From assembly GCA_937859895.1 (NCBI GenBank), contig CALMAV010000178.1, positions 1-64,000 on the forward strand: a DNA stretch of 64,000 nucleotides, written 5' to 3'. Position 1 is the stretch's first letter. The number at the start of each line of letters is the position of its first letter. Below, piece by piece: positions 1 to 8,130 of the stretch. Source of the DNA: an uncultured Bryobacterales bacterium (GTDB lineage: Bacteria; Acidobacteriota; Terriglobia; Bryobacterales; Bryobacteraceae). The notes under the pieces are model-generated. The model ran no database searches. It had not been told where the DNA came from and saw only the letters and a program-made list of their open reading frames with translations. The position numbers and the translations under genes were made by a program.

Positions 1-72
1 AACCTTAGACCAAGTCTGCTTTAACAGCTTGACAGTAGACCGTCATAGCAGGACATTCTCATACCTATTGAT

Positions 73-375
73 ATGCGACAGATCCAAGGAACAATTGAAG
101 GCCCATTTTCGGTTGAGGAAGACTCGGCACTCCACGGCATAATTACGGTCGGTGCCATCGTGCGCGAGGGCGTGACATTCCATGTTCATGGAATGATTAC
201 CGGTGATCTTACCGTTGAAGCCGGTGCCAAGGCAGTTGTGCATGGCATGGTAAACGGCACGATTTTAAATTGCGGCCAGGTCGTCATCTATGGAAGTATT
301 GACGCACTGGTTGATAGCGGGCCTCAATCACGATCAGTGGTTGACCCGGAAGCACTCATCAGGAACAGGCATTAA
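73..375 (+). CDS. Small bactofilin-like beta-helix protein
   Basis: A 100-residue protein made of short repeated segments with regularly spaced Gly and Val and with HG-x-I/V-x-G-x-L/I turns (HGIITVGA, HGMITGDL, HGMVNGTI, YGSIDAL). This periodicity is the signature of a short right-handed beta-helix of the bactofilin (polymer-forming cytoskeletal) kind. Bactofilins usually have about 120-150 residues with flexible termini; this one is a little shorter and has a charged C-terminal tail. No signal peptide or membrane segment is visible. It has no operon partner in the window. The role is inferred from the repeat pattern only; a generic beta-helix protein of unknown function is the alternative. 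Confidence 0.6.
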   Translation: MRQIQGTIEGPFSVEEDSALHGIITVGAIVREGVTFHVHGMITGDLTVEAGAKAVVHGMVNGTILNCGQVVIYGSIDALVDSGPQSRSVVDPEALIRNRH

Positions 376-709
376 TGCCAAGTGCCTTGGTTACATCAAA
401 AGAGTTCCGCAGGCTTGCGGGCTTGATCTGAAAGTTTCGGCGCTGTGCCAGTTGCTTGGTGATTACTACAACATAAGGACACTGGGTTGTAGTAATGTGC
501 ATAGCCTCGAACTGCTTAAATCATTGTTTTGGCATAGGAGAAATCCTACTAGGGGCTGCTGAGCCGGGGGTTGCATTTCTAGTACGCTACGAGTATGATT
601 ATTACGTCAGCGTATGAACGGAGCGGCTAGGCTGCGCGCTGATCCCGCCAGAGAAATCTGGCCTTCACCCAAGTGTGGAGATAACCAAGAGGCCCGATTA
701 GATCGATTT
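376..709. other. Intergenic stretch, no gene recognised
   Basis: About 330 bases between the bactofilin-like gene and a hairpin. The short open frames here have no recognisable protein features and no convincing ribosome site. I see no tRNA-like fold or conserved repeat. Confidence 0.5.
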
Positions 710-734
710 AAAGAGGCTCCTCGTGAGCCTCTTT
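710..734 (-). terminator. Hairpin terminator for the leftward hypothetical gene
   Basis: A perfect 10-bp stem, AAAGAGGCTC / GAGCCTCTTT, with a 5-base loop directly follows the stop codon of the minus-strand gene at 735-1340. The rightward side continues into CTATTTT, so it may act in both directions. The leftward side lacks a strong T run. Confidence 0.6.
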
Positions 735-1340
735 CTATTTTGGTGGCCGGATCGACTTGTTTTGCAGCACGTTGAACAAGATGATAGGAAGCCCTATGGG
801 TTTCATGTGTGGCCGATTGCCGCGGTGAGTCGGATCGCGCACATAGGCGCTTTGCACAAATAAGTTAACCACGCCTCTTTTGGAAGAGCGCGAGGCTGTA
901 AAGAAGATATCGTATTCAAGCAGAGTGCCGCTTTCGTCGATTACCTCCACGGAGAAGAAATTGCCCTTGCCGGTGTGATAGCACTTCCGATGCGCAAGAT
1001 GATCGATAATGGCGGGCAGCCGCTTCGATAGTGCGTAACGTTGAAAATCAAAGACGCGTGTTTCGCGGTCATCGCTATAAAACAGCGAACGATCCGGCTT
1101 CTCACTTGGTGTGAATCCTCGCGTGAAGCAATGCAAGGAGAACAGTACGTCCACGCAGTAGGTGCGGGCAGGCTTTTCACCCTTCGCCGCTTGCTCATAC
1201 TGGCAAGTGCGAGGATGTAGGTGGCTTAGATCATAGGCTGTGTCTCCTAAACTAAACGGTCTCCATTCTAGCTGTCGGCCTTCACTGCGTAAGTCCAACC
1301 CGACATCGTAACTAAGCCCTGCTCGGCAGCACGTGCCCAT
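735..1340 (-). CDS. Conserved hypothetical protein
   Basis: A 201-residue soluble protein that I do not recognise by name. It has segments of the kind seen in conserved proteins: a VLFSLHCFTRGF stretch near residue 65, a FDFQRYALSKRLPAII helix near residue 97, and a C-terminal MKPIGLPIILFNV strand near residue 180. Several Cys and His residues occur but no clear zinc pattern. It lies alone on the minus strand and is followed immediately by a hairpin terminator at 710-734. The N-terminal 20 residues are poorly defined, so the true start may be slightly different. Confidence 0.6.
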   Translation of the reverse strand: MGTCCRAGLSYDVGLDLRSEGRQLEWRPFSLGDTAYDLSHLHPRTCQYEQAAKGEKPARTYCVDVLFSLHCFTRGFTPSEKPDRSLFYSDDRETRVFDFQRYALSKRLPAIIDHLAHRKCYHTGKGNFFSVEVIDESGTLLEYDIFFTASRSSKRGVVNLFVQSAYVRDPTHRGNRPHMKPIGLPIILFNVLQNKSIRPPK

Positions 1341-1483
1341 AAGCGGAAGATGGTAAGATTTGCAAACACTTTAACGCCTCTCAAACCTTTAAGTCTTTTC
1401 TAATCAATAATTTGGTAATCTAGACATCAAAACACACGTATCCTGCTGGCAAAACCGGCCCGCCATGAATCTTCAAAGTCGGA

Positions 1484-1723
1484 TTAGCGGCCGGGTTTGC
1501 AGTTCGAGGAAAGTGACTTCAAAAGTTGCCTCCATTCCTGGCGTTCCTGCATGAGCATGCGCCCGTCTCTGCTCACCTGTCGAAGTGCGGAAAGCACGGT
1601 AGACACGGAGCGCAGAAAGGGAACAAGGCAGGTAGTAAAAAGGACGGTAAGTTCAATAAGTAGGCCTGGAATTGTGACGGCGAGCTGTTGGAGACTGTGA
1701 AGAAGCCCCTGAAGGTCGGCCAT
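1484..1723 (-). CDS. Small hypothetical protein with one hydrophobic helix
   Basis: A 79-residue open frame. Residues 15-40 are hydrophobic (LAVTIPGLLIELTVLF and onward) and would form one membrane-spanning or amphipathic helix, followed by a basic, Arg/Gln-rich tail. The ribosome site is weak. It lies leftward, downstream of the strong hairpin at 1745-1781, so it would need its own promoter. No family recognised; an antisense open frame also exists, so coding is uncertain. Confidence 0.4.
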   Translation of the reverse strand: MADLQGLLHSLQQLAVTIPGLLIELTVLFTTCLVPFLRSVSTVLSALRQVSRDGRMLMQERQEWRQLLKSLSSNCKPGR

Positions 1724-1744
1724 GAAGAAATGCCTGAAAACACA

Positions 1745-1781
1745 AAAGCCCTGACCGGAACAAAAGTTCCATCAGGGCTTT
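1745..1781 (-). terminator. Strong rho-independent terminator
   Basis: A two-part stem: AAAGCCCTGA pairs with TCAGGGCTTT, with an inner GGAAC / GTTCC stem and an AAAA loop. Read leftward it ends in CTTTTGTGTTTT, a good T-rich tail. It lies about 60 bases past the stop of the minus-strand gene at 1842-2630. Confidence 0.75.
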
Positions 1782-1841
1782 AGTAAAAGGGATTTACCCC
1801 TCTAATCATCTAGTGTGTGAAAAGCTGGATTCCGGGACACC

Positions 1842-2630
1842 CTAACCGAGAGTTTTTTTGCCATTGGTAAGCACCGCTCGCAACTTGGCCAAACCGGTTC
1901 GATCCACTCTTTTCCAGGCGGCCTGTAGCTTCTTACGTTCCTCGTCTGAGCCTTGCAATCTGAGCGCGAGTTCGCGGCTAATGTTACTGAGTCGATAGGC
2001 TAGAACAAGCATTTCATATTCGTCTAAGCTCGCCTCGCTTGCAATTGCCTCCCACTCTGGGACGACTCGGGGGCCAGTTGAAACATGCTGATCGCTATGA
2101 GTTGCATTGAATTTTTCCACCAGGCGTTTCAATTCATCAGAGAGATCGACTCGCACCTTAAACTCTTCAGGAACTTTGTTTAAGATTCGCTCTCGCCTTG
2201 TAAGGAGTTCCCCTTCGTTGCCATGCTCATCTTTGTCGTGTAAATCGGGATTCCGAGATCGCCAAGTGCCACCTTCTACAACCGGCCCGTCATAAGAAAG
2301 ATAGTCGATGTAATCGTCATGGGAAAGCGGATGGCCATCTTCGTCGCGGAGATCAGGAACATATAAATGAAGATGCTCGTCAGGGTAATTGGCAATTTCC
2401 ATTTTCTTAGCTTCCCGTTTGGCGACCGTCTTCACGTAAGATCTCGGATCGTCTGCATTCCTCCACCGACCTTGCTTAATGGTTTCGTGCACCGCTTCCA
2501 AATAACGCACGACATCCAAACCTAAGACTTCTTTTGTCACCCAGACCCAATGCGCCTCGTGTGCGTTGTCGAAAGGCGTGTTGACAGATTTTTCGAAAAT
2601 CTGCTGGTACTCCGCTTTTGTGAAACCCAT
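1842..2630 (-). CDS. Hypothetical protein with sigma-factor-like helices
   Basis: A 262-residue acidic, charged protein. Residues 50-75 (around NADDPRSYVKTVAKREAKK) resemble the helix that ends region 2 of sigma-70-family proteins, where the pattern 'P..Y....A.N.A' is common. The last 70 residues (DEYEMLVLAYRLSNISRELALRL) look like a helical region-4-like segment. The middle, rich in Asp, His and Gly, does not fit a sigma linker. I therefore call it only a sigma-like hypothetical protein, possibly a regulator of a mobile element. It is followed by the terminator at 1745-1781 and diverges from the recombinase at 2789. Confidence 0.5.
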   Translation of the reverse strand: MGFTKAEYQQIFEKSVNTPFDNAHEAHWVWVTKEVLGLDVVRYLEAVHETIKQGRWRNADDPRSYVKTVAKREAKKMEIANYPDEHLHLYVPDLRDEDGHPLSHDDYIDYLSYDGPVVEGGTWRSRNPDLHDKDEHGNEGELLTRRERILNKVPEEFKVRVDLSDELKRLVEKFNATHSDQHVSTGPRVVPEWEAIASEASLDEYEMLVLAYRLSNISRELALRLQGSDEERKKLQAAWKRVDRTGLAKLRAVLTNGKKTLG

Positions 2631-2788
2631 ACAACTACCAACTCCTGTCTAAACATATTTATTGAAAAATGTTTTATTCTCTGCTATCTTCCATTATGCC
2701 TCATAAAAGAGGTTATGAGTCTTCATTTCCGTTGATACAACACCGCTGAACCGGCAAGCTTCGGGTTACCTCCTTTTCGGAATCCATC

Positions 2789-3757
2789 ATGACCGCCTCT
2801 GTTGAACTCCTTCCGGCCGTCTCCCACTCGTCCTTGCCCGTGCCGGCGCTGATTGCCGATGCCGGCCACCAAGCAAGCGAGCATTTTCTAGAATTCTTTG
2901 CCGCCTCCATTCGCAACCGCAACACCCGCGCTGCCTATGTCCAGGCGACCGCGCAGTTCTTCGCCTGGTGCGAGGAGCGACAGTTGCAACTCGCGAGCAT
3001 CCGGCCACTGCATGCCGCTGCATATATCGAGGGGAAGCAAAGCATCATGAGCGCGCCCTCAATTAAGCAGCACCTAGCCGGGCTGCGCTCGCTCTTTAAC
3101 TGGCTCGTCGTCAAGCAGGTCGTCCCGACGAACCCCATTCTCTTCGTGAAGGGGCCGAAGTTCAGCCGCGAGGTTGGTGTAACGCCCATCCTTGAACCCG
3201 CGCAGATGCGGGAATTGCTGGATTCGATTGAGTTGGATTCAGTAAAGGGCCTGCGTGATCGCGCCGTGATCGCGGTCATGGGTTATACCTTCGCGCGCGT
3301 CAGCGCCGTCGCCGGTCTGTTACGGAAAGACTATAGCCTGGCGGGAAAACGGCCTCGGCTGTGCTTGGATGAGAAGGGTGGTAAGGAAAAGATTGTCTGG
3401 CTGCATCATCAGGCGGAAGAGTATCTTGATGCTTATCTCGAAGCAGCCGGGCCGCTCGAGGCGAAAGCGCCGCTCTTCCAAAGCGTCAGCAAAAGTCATC
3501 GGCTCACCGGCAACCCGATGAGCCGGACGGATATGCTACGCATGGTGAAAAGCCGTTGCCTCGCGGCCGGGCTGCCGGGGGAGATTTGTAATCACACTTT
3601 CCGTGGAACCGGCATCACCGTCTTCCTCCAAAACGGCGGCGCTCTCGAAGCCGCCCAGGGCATGGCCGGGCATTCCGATCCACGCACGACGAAGCTCTAT
3701 GATCGGCGGAAGGATTTAGCGACCCTCAGCGAAATCGAGCGGCGGATTGCTTTCTGA
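2789..3757 (+). CDS. Tyrosine recombinase / integrase (XerC/D-like)
   Basis: A 322-residue site-specific recombinase. The N-terminal SAM-like DNA-binding domain covers roughly residues 25-110. The catalytic domain shows Arg in YTFARVSAV, H-T-F-R in NHTFRGTGIT, His in MAGHSDPRTT and the Tyr nucleophile in KLYDRR, so the R-H-R-H-Y set appears complete. It starts at ATG 2789 without a strong Shine-Dalgarno. The stop is only 8 bases before the SIR2-domain gene, so the two are probably co-transcribed and the recombinase may mobilise that cargo. Fragments of close relatives occur at 5977-6135 and 45166-46170, which suggests a family that has spread and decayed on this replicon. Confidence 0.9.
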   Translation: MTASVELLPAVSHSSLPVPALIADAGHQASEHFLEFFAASIRNRNTRAAYVQATAQFFAWCEERQLQLASIRPLHAAAYIEGKQSIMSAPSIKQHLAGLRSLFNWLVVKQVVPTNPILFVKGPKFSREVGVTPILEPAQMRELLDSIELDSVKGLRDRAVIAVMGYTFARVSAVAGLLRKDYSLAGKRPRLCLDEKGGKEKIVWLHHQAEEYLDAYLEAAGPLEAKAPLFQSVSKSHRLTGNPMSRTDMLRMVKSRCLAAGLPGEICNHTFRGTGITVFLQNGGALEAAQGMAGHSDPRTTKLYDRRKDLATLSEIERRIAF

Positions 3758-3765
3758 ATGATCTT

Positions 3766-5388
3766 ATGAATATACCTGTTCCACTTATAAAAGATATTTC
3801 GAGGGGAAGATGTTTACCGTTTATAGGTGCAGGATTCTCGAAGAATGCTGATCTACCCGCTGGCATGTCAATGCCAGATTGGGCCGAACTAACAGGCACA
3901 CTGGCTAGAGATGCAGGCACTTCTAAAGGATTAGGCCCGCCGATGGTGGCTCAGCGTTATGAAGAGAAGTATGGGCGAGTACAACTGATTGAGGCCATAC
4001 GAGATGAGCTGCACGCCGATAAAGCGCGGCCTGGCCTCGCGCATCGCGCTTTCGCTCGGCTTCCCTTCGATACGGTTTACACTACAAACTTCGATCTCCT
4101 TTTAGAGCACGCATACGGTCAAGAAGGCCGTCCACTGCGTTCCTTAGCAGGTGAACAGCAGATCCCATTTCATGCAGGTCAAACGGCGGCAAGCACTGTT
4201 AAAATGCACGGTGACCTAAGGCATGAAGAACACGTGATCATCACTCAAAATGATTACAATAATTTCTTAACGCGGTATCCAGTCATAGCCACGCATCTCT
4301 CCGCAATGCTTATCACTAGAACGCCGCTGTTCATCGGTTACAGCCTTTCCGATCCAGACTTTGACAGTATCCGCAATGTGGTTAGAAGCCGCTTAGGGCC
4401 GTTTGTTCGTATGGCCTATGTGGTTCAATTCGATGCTGATCAAGCAGCGATAGAGGCTGGCTATAAGGAAAACCTTCATATCATTTCATTGCCAACTGCA
4501 AACCAGCCAAGTCGAGACCATGCGCTTGAGGCATTCTTTTTGCAGATTCAAAGCCATCTCGATAAAAAAGCCACCGCCGATTTACGAAACTCACGACCGG
4601 ATGCATTCGAAACTTTAGCGCCGGATGTGGTTATGAACACTCCCGATCAGATGGCCGTGGCTGAGGCTACATCCCGACTATGTTTCGTCATGATGGGATT
4701 CACCCCGCGATCGGATGAAATATACAGAACTCTGATCACGTCAGCTGTCGAAGCCGCAGGGCTTGCACCTGTGCGAGCGGATGAAATGATAGGGCAAGGC
4801 TTTATTATGGAGCAGATTAAAACCGCCATTCAGCAGTCCAGACTCTGCATAGCTGATGTGACGGGTAGCAATCCTAATGTCCTATATGAAATCGGGCTTG
4901 CACACGCGATCAAAAAACCCTTAATCTTGCTGGCGCAAGAAGGATCTGTTCTTCCATTTGACATAGCTCACCAGCGAACTATTTTGTACGGCTCAGATTT
5001 CGCTGCTGCTGGAGAGCTTTTGCAACACTCCATCTCAGTGACGCTTGGCAGCCGTTTGCATGAGGCACATGAATTACTTAATATTGGCCAATACCGTGCC
5101 GCAATTGCGGTCGCAGCAATCGCGTTAGAGCAGCGACTGATCAGCCTCATCTCGGGAAATACCCAAAGTCTGTTCCGCCAAGGCGGATTAACGAAGATGA
5201 TTCGAGAGCTGACAAAACAAAATGTACTTTCTTCTCTTGATGCTGAGCGTTTAAGCTCGGTCATAAATTTGAGAAACAAAGCCGTTCATGCTAATACCGG
5301 GTCCAATCCTACAAAGGGTGATGCTGAATCTGTTATCCAAACCGTTCAAGCGTTTCTAGCTAGAACGACCATCGACAATCATCGGTGA
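3766..5388 (+). CDS. SIR2 + deoxyribosyltransferase/TIR-like + HEPN-like fusion, probable defence effector
   Basis: A 540-residue protein with three parts. Residues 1-270 are a SIR2-like NAD-binding domain: GAGFS near 21-25, T-T-N-F-D at 106-110, M-H-G-D at 147-150, and GYSLSDPDF near 190. Residues 303-400 resemble nucleoside 2-deoxyribosyltransferase/TIR-like domains (CFVMMGF, then GSNPNVLYEIGLAHA with a candidate catalytic Glu at 375). Residues 425-535 are all-helical and contain RNKAVH at 503-508, an Rx4H motif of HEPN domains. SIR2 domains in bacterial anti-phage proteins deplete NAD+; two NAD-type domains plus a HEPN-like end suggest an abortive-infection effector. It directly follows the recombinase. 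The defence role is inferred; the domain motifs are seen. Confidence 0.8.
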   Translation: MNIPVPLIKDISRGRCLPFIGAGFSKNADLPAGMSMPDWAELTGTLARDAGTSKGLGPPMVAQRYEEKYGRVQLIEAIRDELHADKARPGLAHRAFARLPFDTVYTTNFDLLLEHAYGQEGRPLRSLAGEQQIPFHAGQTAASTVKMHGDLRHEEHVIITQNDYNNFLTRYPVIATHLSAMLITRTPLFIGYSLSDPDFDSIRNVVRSRLGPFVRMAYVVQFDADQAAIEAGYKENLHIISLPTANQPSRDHALEAFFLQIQSHLDKKATADLRNSRPDAFETLAPDVVMNTPDQMAVAEATSRLCFVMMGFTPRSDEIYRTLITSAVEAAGLAPVRADEMIGQGFIMEQIKTAIQQSRLCIADVTGSNPNVLYEIGLAHAIKKPLILLAQEGSVLPFDIAHQRTILYGSDFAAAGELLQHSISVTLGSRLHEAHELLNIGQYRAAIAVAAIALEQRLISLISGNTQSLFRQGGLTKMIRELTKQNVLSSLDAERLSSVINLRNKAVHANTGSNPTKGDAESVIQTVQAFLARTTIDNHR

Positions 5389-5393
5389 TGAGG

Positions 5394-5417
5394 CTGTGAT
5401 AAAGGTTGTTATCACAG
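5394..5417. repeat. Inverted repeat after the SIR2 gene
   Basis: CTGTGATAA and TTATCACAG form a perfect 9-bp stem with a 6-base loop, beginning six bases after the SIR2 gene stop. There is no T tract, so it could be a weak terminator or a protein-binding or recombination site at the end of the recombinase-SIR2 unit. Confidence 0.5.
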
Positions 5418-5791
5418 GTATGAAACTAGTGCGGATTAGTTGTGCTTGTCAAGTTCTGCAATTTGGGTTGGGTGAGACTGGACCATCGCATGAAACGTGA
5501 ACACCATAGAAACAAGGGCAGCGTTGGACCAATCACATTTGCGCCCTTCGGCAGCGTTTTAGCACCAGGCCGCTTCCGCTTAGTCCAATTACCTATGCAG
5601 CGGGTTCCAAGGGAATCGAGGGTTGCACCAAGTCCCAGCAGCAGGATCCAGGACTGATTATGATCCGTGCATAAAGGATCAGTCTGACCGAGTTCCTAGT
5701 CTTCCGCCAACAATGCGTCCGGCAACAACCTGACGACCAAACCATCCACAAGTGAGCTGCAAGCGGAGCTAGCTCCTGCTAAGGCGGACGC
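5418..5791. other. Gene-free stretch
   Basis: About 370 bases with no supported gene. One short rightward open frame (5442-5657) has no recognisable features. The stretch leads into two gene fragments and is probably debris from past insertions. Confidence 0.4.
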
Positions 5792-5970
5792 TCAATGGAC
5801 GTATTCGACTTCTGGATAATGCGATCCACTTGTCAACTCCGAGACAGAAGCCCCTTTCAGATTCACATTAAAGAATGTACTGATGTAGTGAGCCGTGATG
5901 GTGATCTGTTGGCGACCATCCAGGTGCACAATGCCTATTGCGTGGAGCGCGCCCAGCTCCATCTTGCGTC
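5792..5970 (-). pseudogene. C-terminal remnant of an alpha/beta-hydrolase-like protein
   Basis: Read leftward, about 50 codons encode HYISTFFNVNLKG followed by a YPEVEYV ending. This is like the extreme C-terminus of alpha/beta-hydrolase (dienelactone/PAF-acetylhydrolase-like) proteins, where the last helix and a 'YPEVE' tail are typical. The body of the enzyme, including the nucleophile region, is absent. The upstream side fuses into an integrase remnant, so this is a broken piece and not a gene. Confidence 0.45.
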
Positions 5971-5976
5971 CTGTGC

Positions 5977-6135
5977 CTAATTCAGAAAACGATCTACGAT
6001 CCGCCCGTAAGCCCGCCACGTGTGCGGATTGTTGATGGTGGCTTTGAAAAACTCGTCATAAGCAAGCCGGGCATTCCCTCCGGCGTTCGTGATGATGGCC
6101 GGAACGGTGCAGGTGCCTGGAGAGGGTGAGTTCAC
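5977..6135 (-). pseudogene. N-terminal remnant of a tyrosine recombinase
   Basis: Read leftward, about 45 codons match the start of the recombinase family seen intact at 2789: a PAIITNAG segment, then FFKATINNPHTWRAYG and RIVDRFL, corresponding to PALIADAG and FFAASIRNRNTRAAY there. The frame stops at 5977 and the catalytic domain is missing. Confidence 0.6.
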
Positions 6136-6284
6136 TTGCCAGGGGCTTACTAGCCAACAATATACTTTATCGTCTAGTAAGCTCATTAGTAACTTTCGAT
6201 TTTTATAAGAGATGTGGCTATGCTTTGTAGCCAACTTCGTCTGCCGCGCGACTCATTTTGCAATGTCCCTTCTAACAGTGGAGG

Positions 6285-6719
6285 TTGTACTATGCTGTCG
6301 TCATGGTTGCTGCGGCTGAAGCTATCTCTCAGGGGCGCCAGGCTCGAAATGATGGAGATTTGCCTGCCGCGCGTGCACATTATGCAGAGGCTGCCAGAAT
6401 CTACAAGGATCAGAACGACACCTTGGCCTATGCACACACGATCCGCCACATTGCAGATATTTACCAACAAGAATCCAATCTCGGCGAAGCCAGGACTCTA
6501 TACGAAGAGTCTCTGGAGCTTTACCGCAGCAATCTCAATACAAAGCTTCTTGACCTCGCGAATACAGTCAGGCCGTATGCGCTTCTCAATAAGGGACAAG
6601 GCAATCATGATCTGGCAAAGAAACTCTGGGAAGAAGCCGGCTCTCTTTACGGCTCACTTCGTCTCGACTTAGGCGTTTCCGAGTGCAAAGCACATATCAG
6701 TCAACTGGGGCAATCCTAA
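6285..6719 (+). CDS. Tetratricopeptide-repeat protein
   Basis: About 140 residues with two to three TPR-like helix pairs: a G-x-A-R-x-D-G-D-L-x-A-A-R-x-H-Y segment near residues 20-35, then AYAHTIRHIADIY and NLGEARTLYEESLELY near 48-80, and a final NHDLAKKLWEEAGSLY. No catalytic domain or signal peptide. The first possible start is TTG 6285, but it abuts the GGAGG at 6280-6284, so ATG 6303 may be the true start. It probably serves as a small protein-interaction module. It stands alone, convergent with the ankyrin gene. Confidence 0.75.
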   Translation: MYYAVVMVAAAEAISQGRQARNDGDLPAARAHYAEAARIYKDQNDTLAYAHTIRHIADIYQQESNLGEARTLYEESLELYRSNLNTKLLDLANTVRPYALLNKGQGNHDLAKKLWEEAGSLYGSLRLDLGVSECKAHISQLGQS

Positions 6720-6767
6720 TGATTAAGTGCTTGCCTTGGCTCCGGATTATTTGATGAGAAAACGGTT

Positions 6768-7511
6768 CTATTCTGCCAAATACCGGTTCGGCACATTTCG
6801 CACTGGTGCCTTCGTGCCATTTAGTTTCCGGTACAGGTATGCGAGATTGCTGTAGATATCTGCTTCGCGCCTTTGAAACTGTTTGTGCAGACCGCACTGC
6901 GTATAGGACAGTAACGTCACATCAAATAGCGCCGTCTCCCAAGGAAAGTCGCTGCCCCACACCAAACCCTTCAATCGCACGTCCAACTTCGCGCCCAGCT
7001 TCGCTAACAGCTCCATCATCGGACGACTATAGTTTTCGTGACTGTTGACGGTATGGAAAATCGGGGTGTGGCCACCGAAGCCATCGGCATCTGCGGCAGC
7101 ACGCGCATTCACGTTTGCCCCTGCCTTGACCAGGGCAGCTGCACACTTCAATGAATTATATTCCGCGCAGATGTGTAACGCGGTAGCACCCTTCAACGGA
7201 GTGAAAGTGCAATCCAAGTTGAATTTCCTCTCCGTTTTGAAGCCGGGCTTCTTCATCAAGTGCCGCAGCAGGATGACATCGTCCAACAGTACGGCTTGCA
7301 GAACTGGATCTTCAATCACTGCGCCAGCTTCGAGCATTACTCTTACGCACTCCCGAAACTGCGAAGAGCGCAGATACATTTCGATCAAGCATTCCATGGG
7401 TGTCTTACCCTTGATCGGCTCTATTGGACTCTGGCCCGCTTTCAGCACGGCCCGGATTTTCTCCGCGGAATGCACCTCAAACGCTCCTAGCAAATCGCCT
7501 TTAAGTGACAT
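6768..7511 (-). CDS. Ankyrin-repeat protein
   Basis: A 247-residue protein. Clear ankyrin signatures are TALHICAEYNSLKCAAALVKAGANVNAR near residues 108-136 and the next repeat GHTPIFHTV ... MMELLAKLGAKLDVR near 147-177. Degenerate repeats precede them (AVLKAGQSP, MECLIEMY). No signal peptide or enzymatic domain is visible. Ankyrin proteins mediate protein-protein contacts. It converges with the TPR gene at 6285-6719 across a 48-base gap. Start at ATG 7511; function otherwise unknown. Confidence 0.85.
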   Translation of the reverse strand: MSLKGDLLGAFEVHSAEKIRAVLKAGQSPIEPIKGKTPMECLIEMYLRSSQFRECVRVMLEAGAVIEDPVLQAVLLDDVILLRHLMKKPGFKTERKFNLDCTFTPLKGATALHICAEYNSLKCAAALVKAGANVNARAAADADGFGGHTPIFHTVNSHENYSRPMMELLAKLGAKLDVRLKGLVWGSDFPWETALFDVTLLSYTQCGLHKQFQRREADIYSNLAYLYRKLNGTKAPVRNVPNRYLAE

Positions 7512-7719
7512 GCTGCCTCACTTGAGAGTTGACGTTCTCGGACTGTCAAACTCGTCCTAACACTTCATGTCCTATTAGGCCGGAGCGTGATTGCCCAACA
7601 TTGAAACTGTGTGGACAGAGTCTCCGAGTTCGGCGACGGGTGAAGTTTTCCTCATGGAGATTACATTTTTGCGAGTTACCCGATGGAACTGTAGGCGGAT
7701 TCCCATCGTGGATCGCCCT

Positions 7720-8130
7720 ACCAAAGCCCCCTCCTAACTTCGCAATGAAATCTGTCGACCGCAACGACACTAAAGTTGCGAGGGAAACATTGACCAAGTA
7801 GCAGCGCCTGTTTGCGATCCGCAACAAATACACGGCTCTCATCTCAGGCGAACTACTCTGGATCAACAACAGTGAGTCTGATAACGTCCTGAGCTTCCTA
7901 TACAAGAAGGGTGATGAAGAGATGTTATGATTCTGAACCTCTCAAATCGCAACACCCACGTCACGATCGATCTTCCGGTAATAGATTACTCATCAGTGGA
8001 AACCTGCTTGAAGGACGGTAAGACGTACTTCCCGCTGTACTCCGGCCGGGGTTTGACGAACCTCACCGCTTACGAAGCCTTCGTTGGGAAACGGATCCCG
8101 CTTGCGCCGCTGCAGCTAGCGGGTCACTAA
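7720..8130 (+). pseudogene. C-terminal remnant of a GH13 alpha-amylase-family enzyme
   Basis: Translated pieces give PPPNFA and SVDRNDTKVA, a stop at 7799-7801, then QRLFAIRNKYTAL with ELLWINNSES and VLSFLYKKGDEEML, a stop at 7928-7930 with a frame change, then ILNLSNRN and YEAFVGKRIP. These match the C-terminal end of a GH13 alpha-glucosidase/amylase (last barrel helices plus the beta-sandwich). One nonsense codon and one frameshift are present and the catalytic barrel is missing, so it is dead. The last 68 bases overlap, in antisense, the 3' end of the PQQ dehydrogenase, marking a rearrangement joint. Confidence 0.7.

Noticed and set aside
290..562. 90-codon plus-strand frame overlapping the bactofilin-like gene
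   Set aside because: Overlaps a better-supported gene and shows no recognisable features.
5442..5657. 71-codon plus-strand frame after the SIR2 gene
   Set aside because: Basic, low-complexity composition without family features; in a debris region.
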